A DNA stretch of 64,000 nucleotides, taken from JBFWUM01 sp050247255. Its GTDB lineage: Bacteria > Acidobacteriota > Vicinamibacteria > Vicinamibacterales > UBA2999. Numbering within the stretch: the first letter of the stretch is position 1; each line of letters opens with the position of its first letter. Made by a program: the position numbers and the translations under genes. The stretch spans positions 1-64,000 of the forward strand of contig JBFWUM010000014.1 of NCBI GenBank assembly GCA_050247255.1. The letters run 5' to 3'. A model generated the notes under the pieces. It did no database searches. It was not told where the DNA came from and worked only from the letters and a program-made list of their open reading frames with translations. Of this stretch, positions 28,948 through 37,466 are shown one piece after another.

Positions 28948-29843
28948 GCATCGCGGTATCGACGCCGATGCCGGTTACCCCGTTCAACGGTGGGCCGTGT
29001 GCGGCGTGCGGCGCCGGCATGAGGGCGGGCCGAGCGGTCGGTCCGGTCAACGGCCATCAGTTGCACCGGTGCGAAGCGTGCGGGCTGGCCTATGTCTTCC
29101 CGAAGCCCACGTCCGAAGCACTCGACAGCCTGTACGACGGGTTCCACACCGACACCGGGCAAATGGATCTCTCCGAGAGCGGCGAGCGCGAGCTCTTCGA
29201 GCACGTGCTCGATCGGGTCCATGCGTCCAGCGGGTCTGGGGAGTTGCTCGACATTGGCGCGAGCTACGGCCACTTCGTCGCGCTCGCAGGAGCGCGGGGC
29301 TTCGTCGCGCGCGGGATCGAGCCGGCCGCCGACGCCGCGCGGTACGCCGGGGATGTCTTGCGCGTCGATGTCGGACAGCAGGACCTGTTCACCGCCCGGT
29401 TTCCTGCCGGTCGCTTCGACGCGGTCACGCTGCTCAACGTGCTCGAGCACATGCCGGATCCGTACGCAGCGCTTCGGGAAATCCGGCGTATCACCCGGCC
29501 GGGTGGCGTCCTCGCCGTCGTGGTTCCGAGCCTCGTGCCGACCTACTGGTGGTTTCGTGCCACCCGCGCCATCGGACTCCTCTCGCCGGTGCCGACGAGC
29601 GCGTTTCATGTGCCGTACCACCTGACCCTCTTCAGCCCACGTACGTTGGCCGCGCTGCTCGAGAGTGCCGGGCTGGAGGTGGCCGAACTGACGGCCGCAC
29701 CCGTCATCATCAACCGGAACCCGATCAAGACGGTCGCCAAGCGCGTCGCCCTGGCCGTGAGCGATGGTCTGCAGGCACTCACTGCCGGCCGATTCATCAT
29801 CAGCTATTCGATATTTGCGCTCGCCAGACGCCCGATCGAATAA
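28944..29843 (+). CDS. class I SAM methyltransferase with N-terminal zinc ribbon
   Basis: 299 aa. The start is a GTG at a GTGA overlap. Four cysteines (CAACG then CEACG) near the N-terminus form a probable zinc ribbon; then LLDIGASYGHFVALA and FDAVTLLNVLEHMPDPYAAL mark a C-methyltransferase-type domain. Zinc-ribbon sugar methyltransferases of this architecture methylate keto-sugars, but that is family knowledge and not shown here. Confidence 0.85.
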   Translation: MSIAVSTPMPVTPFNGGPCAACGAGMRAGRAVGPVNGHQLHRCEACGLAYVFPKPTSEALDSLYDGFHTDTGQMDLSESGERELFEHVLDRVHASSGSGELLDIGASYGHFVALAGARGFVARGIEPAADAARYAGDVLRVDVGQQDLFTARFPAGRFDAVTLLNVLEHMPDPYAALREIRRITRPGGVLAVVVPSLVPTYWWFRATRAIGLLSPVPTSAFHVPYHLTLFSPRTLAALLESAGLEVAELTAAPVIINRNPIKTVAKRVALAVSDGLQALTAGRFIISYSIFALARRPIE

Positions 29844-29885
29844 GACGGGCCGGCGCCGCCGGCGTCACATCCGGACTGAAACCCG

Positions 29886-30866
29886 ATGATCATCACGAGA
29901 AGCCCGCTCCGGATCACGCTCGGTGGCGGCGGAACCGATCTGCCCTCGTACTACCGTCGTCACAGCGGCTTCGTCATTTCGGCGGCCATCGACAAGTACG
30001 TCTACGTGACCGTGACGCGCCCCTTCGTGGAGGGCATCTTCCTCAAATACTCGCGCCTCGAGCAGGTGGAAAAGGCCGACGACGTGCAGCACCCGATCAT
30101 CCGCGAGGCGATTCGGATGCTGGGCTTCCGGACCCCGCAGGTGGAGATCACGACCCTGGCCGACATTCCGGCTGGCACGGGGCTGGGGTCCTCCGGGAGC
30201 TTCACGACGGCGCTGCTGAAGGCGCTGTACGCGCATCGACGGCGCCTGCTGCACCCGGACGAACTGGCGCAACTGGCTTGCGAAATCGAGATCGACCGGC
30301 TCGGCGAACCGGTCGGTAAGCAGGACCAGTACGCCGCCGCGTTCGGCGGCGTGACGTGCTTCACGTTCTGCCCCGACGATCGCGTCGAGGCGACGCCGCT
30401 GAAGGCGAGGATGGGATCGCTGTTCGACCTCGAAGAAAACCTCCTCCTGTTCTTCACGGGCTTCTCGCGCGAAGCAGGCGCCATTCTTCACGACCAGCAT
30501 CAACGGACCGAGCAGCTCGACGGGGGCATGCTCGCCAACCTCCATTACGTGAAGGAGCTCGGGGTCCGGAGCCGCGACGCGCTCGAGGCGGGGGACGTCG
30601 GGACGTTTGGCGCGCTGATGCACGAGCATTGGCAGCACAAGCGACGCCGGTCGCCCGGCATGAGCAACGCGCACATTGACGAGTGGTACGAGCTCGGGCG
30701 CGCCAACGGCGCGCTTGGCGGCAAGCTGGTCGGAGCGGGGGGCGGAGGCTTCCTTCTCTTCTACAGCGAGGATCACCGCCGTCTCCGCGCGGCGATGAGC
30801 AAGGCGGGACTCGAGGAGGTGCGCTTCCGGTTCGACTTCGAGGGCACGAAGGTACTGTTCGCGTGA
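29886..30866 (+). CDS. hddA: D-glycero-alpha-D-manno-heptose 7-phosphate kinase (GHMP)
   Basis: 326 aa. The N-terminus IITRSPLRITLGGGGTDLPSY is the signature of the HddA branch of GHMP kinases; GTGLGSSGSFTTALLKAL is the P-loop, and the C-terminal GGKLVGAGGGGFLLFY closes the ATP site. It phosphorylates heptose 7-phosphate at the anomeric position in the GDP-D-glycero-alpha-D-manno-heptose pathway. It starts after the largest gap in the operon (42 bp) and overlaps hddC by GTGA. Confidence 0.93.
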   Translation: MIITRSPLRITLGGGGTDLPSYYRRHSGFVISAAIDKYVYVTVTRPFVEGIFLKYSRLEQVEKADDVQHPIIREAIRMLGFRTPQVEITTLADIPAGTGLGSSGSFTTALLKALYAHRRRLLHPDELAQLACEIEIDRLGEPVGKQDQYAAAFGGVTCFTFCPDDRVEATPLKARMGSLFDLEENLLLFFTGFSREAGAILHDQHQRTEQLDGGMLANLHYVKELGVRSRDALEAGDVGTFGALMHEHWQHKRRRSPGMSNAHIDEWYELGRANGALGGKLVGAGGGGFLLFYSEDHRRLRAAMSKAGLEEVRFRFDFEGTKVLFA

Positions 30867-31567
30867 AGCCGCCTGTGGCCATCCTCGCAGGCGGACTCGC
30901 CACGCGACTGCGGCCGATGACGACGATGACGCCAAAGTCGATGGTCGATGTCGCCGGCAGGCCGTTCATCGAGCATCAGCTGGGACTGCTCCGTACGCAA
31001 GGATTGACGGACGTAATCCTGCTGGTCGGCCACCTGGGCGAGGTCATCCGCGACGCACTTGGAGACGGGGCCCGGTTGGGCGTCCGGTTAGAGTACGCCT
31101 TCGACGGCCCCCGGCCGCTCGGGACCGGAGGCGCCATCCTGCACGCCCTGCCGCTGCTCGGAGACGCCTTCTTTGTTCTCTACGGCGACTCGTACCTGGC
31201 CTGCAACTACCGGGAGGTCGCCAAGGCTTTCGAGACGTCAGGCGCCCTCGGCCTGATGACGGTGTACCCGAATGAGGATCAGTGGGACCGCAGCAACGTG
31301 GAGTTTGCCGACGGGCGCATCATCCGCTACGACAAACGCCGCCGATGGCCCCGAATGCGCCACATCGACTACGGCCTCGGCATGCTCCGTCCGGCGGCGT
31401 TCGCCGGTCGAATCGACGGCGAGGCGTTCGACCTTGCCGACGTCTACATAGGTCTCTTGGGCCGCGGCGCGCTGGCTGGCCTCGAAGTGACCACCCGCTT
31501 CTACGAAATCGGATCTCCATCGGGCCTGGAGGAGACACGACAGTTGCTGGGGAGCCTCCACGAATGA
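30863..31567 (+). CDS. hddC: D-glycero-alpha-D-manno-heptose 1-phosphate guanylyltransferase
   Basis: 234 aa NTP-transferase. VAILAGGLATRLRPMT is the nucleotide-binding signature and SMVDVAGRPFIEHQ follows the sugar-nucleotidylyltransferase pattern; FVLYGDSYL is the metal-binding Asp strand. In the heptose cluster it should convert heptose 1-phosphate plus GTP to GDP-heptose. GTG start at the GTGA overlap with hddA; ends in an ATGA overlap with gmhA. Confidence 0.88.
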   Translation: MKPPVAILAGGLATRLRPMTTMTPKSMVDVAGRPFIEHQLGLLRTQGLTDVILLVGHLGEVIRDALGDGARLGVRLEYAFDGPRPLGTGGAILHALPLLGDAFFVLYGDSYLACNYREVAKAFETSGALGLMTVYPNEDQWDRSNVEFADGRIIRYDKRRRWPRMRHIDYGLGMLRPAAFAGRIDGEAFDLADVYIGLLGRGALAGLEVTTRFYEIGSPSGLEETRQLLGSLHE

Positions 31568-32196
31568 CCTATACCGAACAACACCTTGCCGAAGCCGCAC
31601 ATGTCCTCGCCGGTCTGGACGGCGCCGCCATCGAACAGATCGCAGGCCTACTGGCCGCGCTGCGGGACCGGGGCGGCCGGCTGTTCTTCCTCGGCGTCGG
31701 CGGCAGCGCCGCCAACTGTTCGCACGCGGTTAATGACTTTCGCAAGATCGCCGGCATCGAGGCGTACACGCCGGTCGACAACGTGTCGGAGCTCACGGCG
31801 AGAACCAACGACGAAGGCTGGGATCAGGTCTTCGTGGCGTGGCTCCGCGGCAGCCGCCTGCGCGAAGAGGACATGATCTTCGTGCTCTCGGTGGGAGGCG
31901 GCAGTCTGGCCAACAACGTCAGCCCGAACCTCGTGCGCGCGCTCGAGTACGCCAGGTCGGTCAAGGCCACCATCGTCGGCGTGGTCGGCCGCGACGGCGG
32001 CTACACGGCGCAGGTCGCACACGCCTGCGTCGTTGTCCCGACCGTCAACCCCGACACGATCACGCCGCACGCGGAAGCCTTCCAGGCGCTGGTCTGGCAC
32101 TTGCTCGTCTCGCATCCGGCGGTGAAGGCCGCCGCTACCAAGTGGGAATCGATCGAGCCGTTCGCCGCGCCGTCTTCCTCGACCGCGACGGTGTAA
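31564..32196 (+). CDS. gmhA: sedoheptulose 7-phosphate isomerase (SIS domain)
   Basis: 210 aa. LFFLGVGGSAANCSHAVNDFRK and FVLSVGGGSLANN are the SIS sugar-phosphate-binding loops of GmhA, which converts sedoheptulose 7-phosphate into D-glycero-D-manno-heptose 7-phosphate, the substrate of HddA. ATGA overlap with hddC. The stop lies 55 bases inside gmhB. Confidence 0.92.
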   Translation: MTYTEQHLAEAAHVLAGLDGAAIEQIAGLLAALRDRGGRLFFLGVGGSAANCSHAVNDFRKIAGIEAYTPVDNVSELTARTNDEGWDQVFVAWLRGSRLREEDMIFVLSVGGGSLANNVSPNLVRALEYARSVKATIVGVVGRDGGYTAQVAHACVVVPTVNPDTITPHAEAFQALVWHLLVSHPAVKAAATKWESIEPFAAPSSSTATV

Positions 32197-32702
32197 TCAA
32201 CCGGGCGATCCTCCGTGACGGTCGCCCCCATCCGCCGGCCCGGATCGAGGACCTGGAGCTGCTGTCTGGCGCCGCCGGCGCGCTCGAGCGGCTTCGCGCC
32301 GCCGGCTTCCGGCTGGTCGTCGTGACCAACCAGCCCGACGTGGCGCGTGGCACCCAGCGCGCCGACGTCGTCCAGGCCATGCACGCCAAGATCGCGTCGG
32401 TGCTGCCCATCGATGACTTCCGCGTGTGCTTTCACGACGATGCCGATGCCTGTGCATGCCGAAAGCCAAAGCCAGGGCTGCTGCTGGCTGCCGCGGCAGA
32501 CGACGGGCTCGACCTGGCGGCGAGCGTCATGGTGGGCGATCGATGGCGCGACGTGGAGGCCGGCCGACGGGCCGGTTGCCGTACCGCATTCATCGACTAC
32601 GGATACGACGAGCGCCGCCCAATCGCTCCCGATGTTGTCGTGGCGTCGCTCTCTGAAGCCGCCAACTGGATACTGCGTCGAACAGGAAACGACTTGACAT
32701 GA
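32142..32702 (+). CDS. gmhB: D,D-heptose 1,7-bisphosphate phosphatase (HAD-IIIA)
   Basis: 186 aa. AVFLDRDGVINRA is the HAD DxDx(T/V) nucleophile, FRLVVVTNQPDVARG the second motif, and CACRKPKPGLLL with VMVGDRWRDVEAG the motif III/IV. The Cys/His set in FHDDADACACRKP fits the GmhB zinc site. It removes the 7-phosphate before guanylylation. The GTG start (GIDRAVRRAV) gives a 55-base overlap with gmhA; no closer start in frame fits the N-terminal strand. Confidence 0.9.
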   Translation: MGIDRAVRRAVFLDRDGVINRAILRDGRPHPPARIEDLELLSGAAGALERLRAAGFRLVVVTNQPDVARGTQRADVVQAMHAKIASVLPIDDFRVCFHDDADACACRKPKPGLLLAAAADDGLDLAASVMVGDRWRDVEAGRRAGCRTAFIDYGYDERRPIAPDVVVASLSEAANWILRRTGNDLT

Positions 32703-33430
32703 CCTCGATTGATCAGTTGCGGGTGAAGATCTTTGCGGACGGTGCTGATCTCGCCAGCATGCTGGCGCTGTACCCGCTGCCGCACATCAAGGGGTTCACG
32801 ACCAACCCGACGTTGATGCGCAAGGCGGGCATCTCCGACTACGAAGCGTTCGCGGGGCAGGTGCTCGCCGCGATTCCGGATCGTCCGATCTCGTTCGAGG
32901 TGTTCTCCGATGACTTCGACGAGATGGAGCGGCAGGCGAGGATCATGGCCGCCTGGGGTGAACACGTCTACGTCAAGATTCCGGTGACGAACACGCGCCG
33001 CGAGTCGGCATGCGACGTGATCTCGCGGCTGACGCAATCCGGCGTCAAGGTCAACGTGACCGCGCTCATGTCGCTGAGGCAGGTGCACGAGGTGGTGATG
33101 GCCCTGCGCGGCGGAGCCCCGGCCTGCGTGTCGGTGTTCGCGGGACGGGTTGCCGATACGGGCCGCGATCCGGTGCCACTGATGACTGCGGCCCTCGGGA
33201 TCCTCGAGGTGGCGCCGAATGCCGAGCTGATATGGGCCAGCCCGCGCGAGCTGCTGAACGTCGTGCAGGCCAACGCCATCGGCTGCCACATCATTACCGT
33301 CACCCACGACCTGTTGGCGAAGCTGCCGTTGATCGGCCGCGGGCTCGATGACTATTCGCTGGATACCGTCAAGATGTTCTACGACGATGCCCGGGCAGCC
33401 GGCTTCGGGTTGCCGCTGCTGGCGAATTGA
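32699..33430 (+). CDS. transaldolase / fructose-6-phosphate aldolase family protein
   Basis: 243 aa. VKIFADGADLASM and KGFTTNPTLMRKAG match the first strands of transaldolase-type TIM barrels; HVYVKIPVTN carries the Schiff-base Lys; VSVFAGRVADTGRDP is the phosphate-binding strand. In a heptose cluster a transaldolase could make sedoheptulose 7-phosphate, the GmhA substrate, which would make the module self-supplying. ATGA overlap with gmhB and TTG/TGA overlap with the HAD gene. Confidence 0.9.
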   Translation: MTSIDQLRVKIFADGADLASMLALYPLPHIKGFTTNPTLMRKAGISDYEAFAGQVLAAIPDRPISFEVFSDDFDEMERQARIMAAWGEHVYVKIPVTNTRRESACDVISRLTQSGVKVNVTALMSLRQVHEVVMALRGGAPACVSVFAGRVADTGRDPVPLMTAALGILEVAPNAELIWASPRELLNVVQANAIGCHIITVTHDLLAKLPLIGRGLDDYSLDTVKMFYDDARAAGFGLPLLAN

Positions 33431-34107
33431 GGGCGACGCTGTACCCCGTCGTCGTGTTCGACTGCGACGGCGTGCTGCTCGAGTCGAACGACGTCAAGAC
33501 GCGGGCGTTTGTCGACGTATTCGCCGATCTCCCGGCCCATCGCGACGACGCCGTGGCCTATCACCTGACCCATATGGGGATCGCGCGCGATGTGAAGATG
33601 CGCGCGATCCTGACCCGGATACGTGGGCACGTCGACGAACTGGAAGTGGCCGAGCGAAGCGGGCGATTCGCGGCACTCATCCGGGAAGGCATGCTCTCCT
33701 GCCCGAAGGTGACCGGCGTCGATGAGGCCCTGGAGGCGTGCAGCGGGCGCCGAACGTACGTCGCATCCGGAACGCCGGAGGCGGAGTTGAAGCAGGTGCT
33801 GGCGTCACGCGGGCTCGGTGCCGGCTTTGTGGCGATCTACGGCTCACCGGCAACGAAGCCGGACATCCTCCGTCGGGTCATCTCCGACGAGGGCGTTGAA
33901 CCGGGCGCAGTGCTGTTCATCGGCGACTCGCAGGACGATCGCAGTGCCGCAGAGGCCGTCGGAGTCGGTTTCGTGGCCCGGACCAGCCACGACCCGGGAC
34001 TTCGTTCGTCCGGCGCGCTTCCGGTCGTGAGCGACCTCCGGCAGCTCGCGGACTTCCTTCAGCGGCTCGATCTCGAAGGCGTTCACGAGAGCGGGTGGCG
34101 CAGGTAG
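33427..34107 (+). CDS. HAD family hydrolase (phosphoglycolate phosphatase-like)
   Basis: 226 aa. VVVFDCDGVLLESNDVK holds the nucleophile Asp motif; VLFIGDSQDDRSAAEAVG is motif IV and TYVASGTPEAELK the Thr motif. It is the last gene of the operon and converges on the DUF218 gene, whose 3' end overlaps it by 25 bases. TTG start overlapping the transaldolase stop. It may remove a phosphate in the heptose or nonulosonate pathway; substrate unknown. Confidence 0.85.
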   Translation: MRATLYPVVVFDCDGVLLESNDVKTRAFVDVFADLPAHRDDAVAYHLTHMGIARDVKMRAILTRIRGHVDELEVAERSGRFAALIREGMLSCPKVTGVDEALEACSGRRTYVASGTPEAELKQVLASRGLGAGFVAIYGSPATKPDILRRVISDEGVEPGAVLFIGDSQDDRSAAEAVGVGFVARTSHDPGLRSSGALPVVSDLRQLADFLQRLDLEGVHESGWRR

Positions 34108-34730
34108 TCGAGCAGCAGCTTCTCGATCTCGACGATGCCTTCGCGCAGCGTCGAACGTTCGCGCCACCAGTCGTCCGAGCGAAACGCATGGTAACGCGTG
34201 CCCAGCACCGCAGGAGCGGAGACAGGATCGGGCCACTGGCGCTCCAGCGCACGCCGCACCCGGTGGACGTGACTTGGGCTCGCGATGACGAGCAGTTGAG
34301 CGGAGGTCCGGCCCGCAAGCGTCGCGATCGCCGCAGTGCTGTCGGTCGTCCCGCCCTCGCCGCCCTCAAGCGTGTCCACGTGTTCGGGGGGTATTCCAAG
34401 GCTCCGCAGGCGATCGAGGCGCGCGCCGCGCAGGTCGATGCCACGACGCAGCAGTTCACGCTCGGCCACCTGCGGTTTTGACGCGACGAGGATGATGCGA
34501 TCGACCAGCCCACTCTCGAACAGCGTGACCGCCTCCAATTCGCCCGCCGCACCACTCTCAGGGGTCACGATGGCGGCATCGGCCTTGACGATGGCATCGT
34601 TGGCCGTCAGCAGTTTGCCGACGGTTCGCAGCGCGAACGGCATCGTCGCCCACGCTAGAACGCCAATCGTCAGGATTGCGCCCAGCGCGATGGCGCCGCG
34701 ACGTCGCGCAAGCGGTCCGTTCCAGCGCAT
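34083..34730 (-). CDS. YdcF/DUF218 family membrane protein
   Basis: 215 aa. One N-terminal membrane segment (ALGAILTIGVLAWATMPF), then DAAIVTPESGAAGELEAV, LLVIASPSHVHRVRRAL and YHAFRSDDWW, the conserved blocks of DUF218 proteins, which are linked to envelope glycan metabolism in some bacteria. It runs opposite to the operon and its last 25 bases overlap the HAD gene, so the two transcripts are convergent. Confidence 0.85.
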   Translation of the reverse strand: MRWNGPLARRRGAIALGAILTIGVLAWATMPFALRTVGKLLTANDAIVKADAAIVTPESGAAGELEAVTLFESGLVDRIILVASKPQVAERELLRRGIDLRGARLDRLRSLGIPPEHVDTLEGGEGGTTDSTAAIATLAGRTSAQLLVIASPSHVHRVRRALERQWPDPVSAPAVLGTRYHAFRSDDWWRERSTLREGIVEIEKLLLDYLRHPLS

Positions 34731-34754
34731 AGCCGGAACAGCATAGCGCGCACG

Positions 34755-36185
34755 ATGTTTCCTCGGGCACTCATTGTCCTCCTTGGGTGGGGCGCGCTCG
34801 CCTTCGGCGCCGAGTACGCCTGGGCCTATGCCCCGCTGATGCTCTGGTCCGTGTTCACGTGCGCACTGGCGTTGAGAGCAGGAACTGCTGCCTCCCTGAG
34901 ACTCCGCGGGCTGTACGTCGTGCTGGGCCTGATGCTGCTTGCCGTCGGAACGCAGTTGGTACCGATGCCCCGCGACGCCGCGGAGGGCATCAATGGCGCC
35001 GCCGCGAAAGCTGATTACGCTGGGCTCTCAGCGGCTGTCCTGGGAAACGCCGACCGCCCCCAGGACTCTGAAGCGTCGAGCCGATACCGCGCGATCTCAA
35101 TCGCCCCGTCCCGAACGGCCCTTGGTCTGGTGTTCGTAGCGATCGTGGTCGGCTTATTCATCACGTGCGCCCGGGCGATGTCGGTCGTCGGCCACCGCAC
35201 GACCGTGCGTGGGATCGTTGTCCTCGGTGTGGTTGTGGCGTTCCTGCAGTTGATTCAGAGCGCGAGCGGCAGTGATGTCGTGTATGGGTTCTGGGTTCCG
35301 CCGACGGAGAAGGGACACCATTCCGCCCCCTTCCTCAATCGTAACCACACGGCTGGGTGGCTGCTCATGGCGCTGTCGGTCTCGTTGGGCCGCTTTGCCG
35401 GCTTGATGTCGCAATGGCCCCTCGCGGGAAGGCGCTGGAGGCAGCGGCTCCTCTCCCTGTCGGATGCCGGGCCCAGCGAGGCGGTGCTGACCGCTGTGGG
35501 AGTCGGGGTCATGGCAGTCGCCATTGTCTCAACCGCATCGCGGTCCGGCCTGGCCTGTCTCGCCGTCGCGGTGGCGATGGCTGTGGCCTGGTCCGGCCGC
35601 GCACGACTGTCGATCCCGCGCCGCGCGGCAGTCGCTCTGTATGCAATCGCGGCGTTGTTGTTTGCGCTGTCCCAGGATGTCGTGGCGCGTGTCGTCGGGC
35701 GGTTGTCAACGACGACCTGGACAACGCTGGACGGGCGCCTCGATGTCTGGCGAGATTCGCTCGACATCATTCGCGATACGCCCTGGGTCGGCACCGGCCT
35801 GAACACTTACGGCATCGCCATGCTGCACTATCAGACCGTCGACGACGGCTTGCAGTACATCGAAGCCCACAACGATTACCTCCAGTTGTTTGCCGAGGGT
35901 GGTCTCCTGCTCGTCATTCCCCTTGTACTCGTCCTCCTGTTCTTCGTTCGAGAAGTGCGCCGGCGGTTTCGTGAAGGCGCTGATACGGCGGAGATCTCCT
36001 GCCTGCGCGCGGGAGCGGTGACCGGCCTGGTGTCCATCGCCGCGCAGGAGGTCGTCGACTTCACACTCCAGATGCCGGGCGCAGCAGTTCTCTTCGTGGT
36101 GCTGGCCGCGATCGCTATCCACAAACCTTGCTACCTCCGGCGACAACCATCGACGTCAGCGGTTACGCAGCAGTTCAGCGGATGA
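34755..36185 (+). CDS. O-antigen ligase family membrane protein
   Basis: 476 aa with about ten to twelve membrane segments and a Wzy_C signature: QYIEAHNDYLQLFAEGGLLL, with the His-Asn pair followed by a hydrophobic helix, and RLDVWRDSLDIIRDTPWVG before it. It begins 24 bases from the divergent DUF218 start and ends in an ATGA overlap with the next gene. It is a second, separate candidate ligase or polymerase, possibly for a different glycan from that of 1-34 kb. Confidence 0.85.
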   Translation: MFPRALIVLLGWGALAFGAEYAWAYAPLMLWSVFTCALALRAGTAASLRLRGLYVVLGLMLLAVGTQLVPMPRDAAEGINGAAAKADYAGLSAAVLGNADRPQDSEASSRYRAISIAPSRTALGLVFVAIVVGLFITCARAMSVVGHRTTVRGIVVLGVVVAFLQLIQSASGSDVVYGFWVPPTEKGHHSAPFLNRNHTAGWLLMALSVSLGRFAGLMSQWPLAGRRWRQRLLSLSDAGPSEAVLTAVGVGVMAVAIVSTASRSGLACLAVAVAMAVAWSGRARLSIPRRAAVALYAIAALLFALSQDVVARVVGRLSTTTWTTLDGRLDVWRDSLDIIRDTPWVGTGLNTYGIAMLHYQTVDDGLQYIEAHNDYLQLFAEGGLLLVIPLVLVLLFFVREVRRRFREGADTAEISCLRAGAVTGLVSIAAQEVVDFTLQMPGAAVLFVVLAAIAIHKPCYLRRQPSTSAVTQQFSG

Positions 36186-37360
36186 GGCAGCCGTTCATTG
36201 CGGGGTTGCTCATCGCTGCAGCAAGCGTGGCATTCACTGTCCCTTCTGTAGCGGCAGACTCCGGCTGGAGCGAGCTGAAGAGCGGGCAATTCGTACTGCG
36301 CGCGCCAGAGGGGCTCGACGAGTTTGATCTTCTGGCTTGTGATGCTGGGCGAGTCGCGACCGCGCTGTCTGCGACCAATCGGTCAGCGAGGCGCGATGTC
36401 CAGCCGGCGATTGTGGCCGTCGGCCGGGAGCGCGACACCCGAGAGCTACTGCCTCAGTTCTGGGAGCGCCGCGGGCTGCGTCCGGTCGGCGCCTACTGGT
36501 CTGGCCCGCACGGTCATCACATCCTCGTGCGCGTCAACACGAATCCGGGCGAACGCTTCCGCCGCATCCTGCACGAGTACGCGCACTTTGCGACGCATGT
36601 CTCGTACTCAAATCCGCCGCCCTGGCTCGATGAGGGGCTGTCGGAGCTCTGGACTAACTCGGACGTGAGCGCGGATCGAATCGAGCTCGGCCGGCCGGTG
36701 GATAAACATCTCGACACTCTTCGCTCGGCGAAGACATGGATCCCGATCGCGGAGCTGACGTCGGCCGTCGCGCTTCCGGAGGCGCGCGACACGGACCGGG
36801 TCGAACTGTTTTACGCCGAGGCCTGGGCGCTGGCGCACTACTTGGCGATTGAGAAGGGGCTTGGCGTGTGGGGTCTGCCGGCAGAACCGACCGCCGCGGT
36901 GCTTCCCACCGACGAGGAGTTGCGGCAATACGTCGCCAGCAACCGGCTCCGGACTCTCGAGATGGCAATAGACGAACCGCCGGCCGCCTGCCAGCCCGGG
37001 GAGGTCCGCCAACTATCGGAAGCCGAGACGCTCCTGGCCAAGGCGCGAATGCTCGCGGACGGCGACCGGCCCGACGCGGCACTGCCGATGCTCCGCGAGC
37101 TGCTTGAGCAGGAACCGAGGAATCTCGACGCACTCGAAACCCTTGCCTACGTGCACTTTAGGGGGAACAGGCCGGGGGATGCCGCAGCTGCTTTTGACCG
37201 GGTGATAGCCGGAGGCGCGGCCACCTTTATCTCCTATTACTATCGGGCCGTGCTGGCCGATGCGGTCCCGCAGCGGACCAACGGCGCCGGCCCTGTTCCC
37301 GCCGCCGAGTACTTCGCCGAAGCGGAACGTTTGAACCCTGGGTTTGCCGCGCAGCAATAG
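36182..37360 (+). CDS. secreted HEXXH metallopeptidase-like protein with TPRs
   Basis: 392 aa. Signal peptide MRQPFIAGLLIAAASVAF ending near VAADSGW. HEYAHFATHVSYSNPPPWLDEGLSELW has the HEXXH zinc motif followed by an E about 20 residues on, as in gluzincin-like DUF1570 proteins. The C-terminal ~100 residues look like two TPRs (AALPMLRELLEQEPRNLDALET). Start is the ATG of an ATGA overlap; a longer frame upstream is rejected because it removes the signal peptide. Pairing with the ligase-like gene suggests an envelope-linked peptidase. Confidence 0.75.
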   Translation: MRQPFIAGLLIAAASVAFTVPSVAADSGWSELKSGQFVLRAPEGLDEFDLLACDAGRVATALSATNRSARRDVQPAIVAVGRERDTRELLPQFWERRGLRPVGAYWSGPHGHHILVRVNTNPGERFRRILHEYAHFATHVSYSNPPPWLDEGLSELWTNSDVSADRIELGRPVDKHLDTLRSAKTWIPIAELTSAVALPEARDTDRVELFYAEAWALAHYLAIEKGLGVWGLPAEPTAAVLPTDEELRQYVASNRLRTLEMAIDEPPAACQPGEVRQLSEAETLLAKARMLADGDRPDAALPMLRELLEQEPRNLDALETLAYVHFRGNRPGDAAAAFDRVIAGGAATFISYYYRAVLADAVPQRTNGAGPVPAAEYFAEAERLNPGFAAQQ

Positions 37361-37362
37361 CC

Positions 37363-37417
37363 TTCCGGCTGAAGCCGGAAGCCACGGGCTGTATCGTTTC
37401 GGCGACAGCTTCAGCCC
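37363..37417. repeat. CTGAAG-core palindrome plus short stem-loop
   Basis: Two hairpins in the gap after the secreted peptidase gene. The first is TTCCGGCT, loop GA, AGCCGGAA (37363-37380). The second pairs GGGCTG (37386-37391) with CAGCCC (37412-37417). The first belongs to the palindrome family with core CTGAAG seen at 45461, 46244, 61260 and 63840. It could act as a terminator, but no T-run follows. Confidence 0.8.
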
Positions 37418-37466
37418 CTAAACACCCTTGCTTTCAACAACTTAGATATGGCAGAGTTGCGGCATC

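Noticed and set aside
34083..34481. plus-strand frame over the DUF218 gene
   Set aside because: Antisense to conserved DUF218 motifs.
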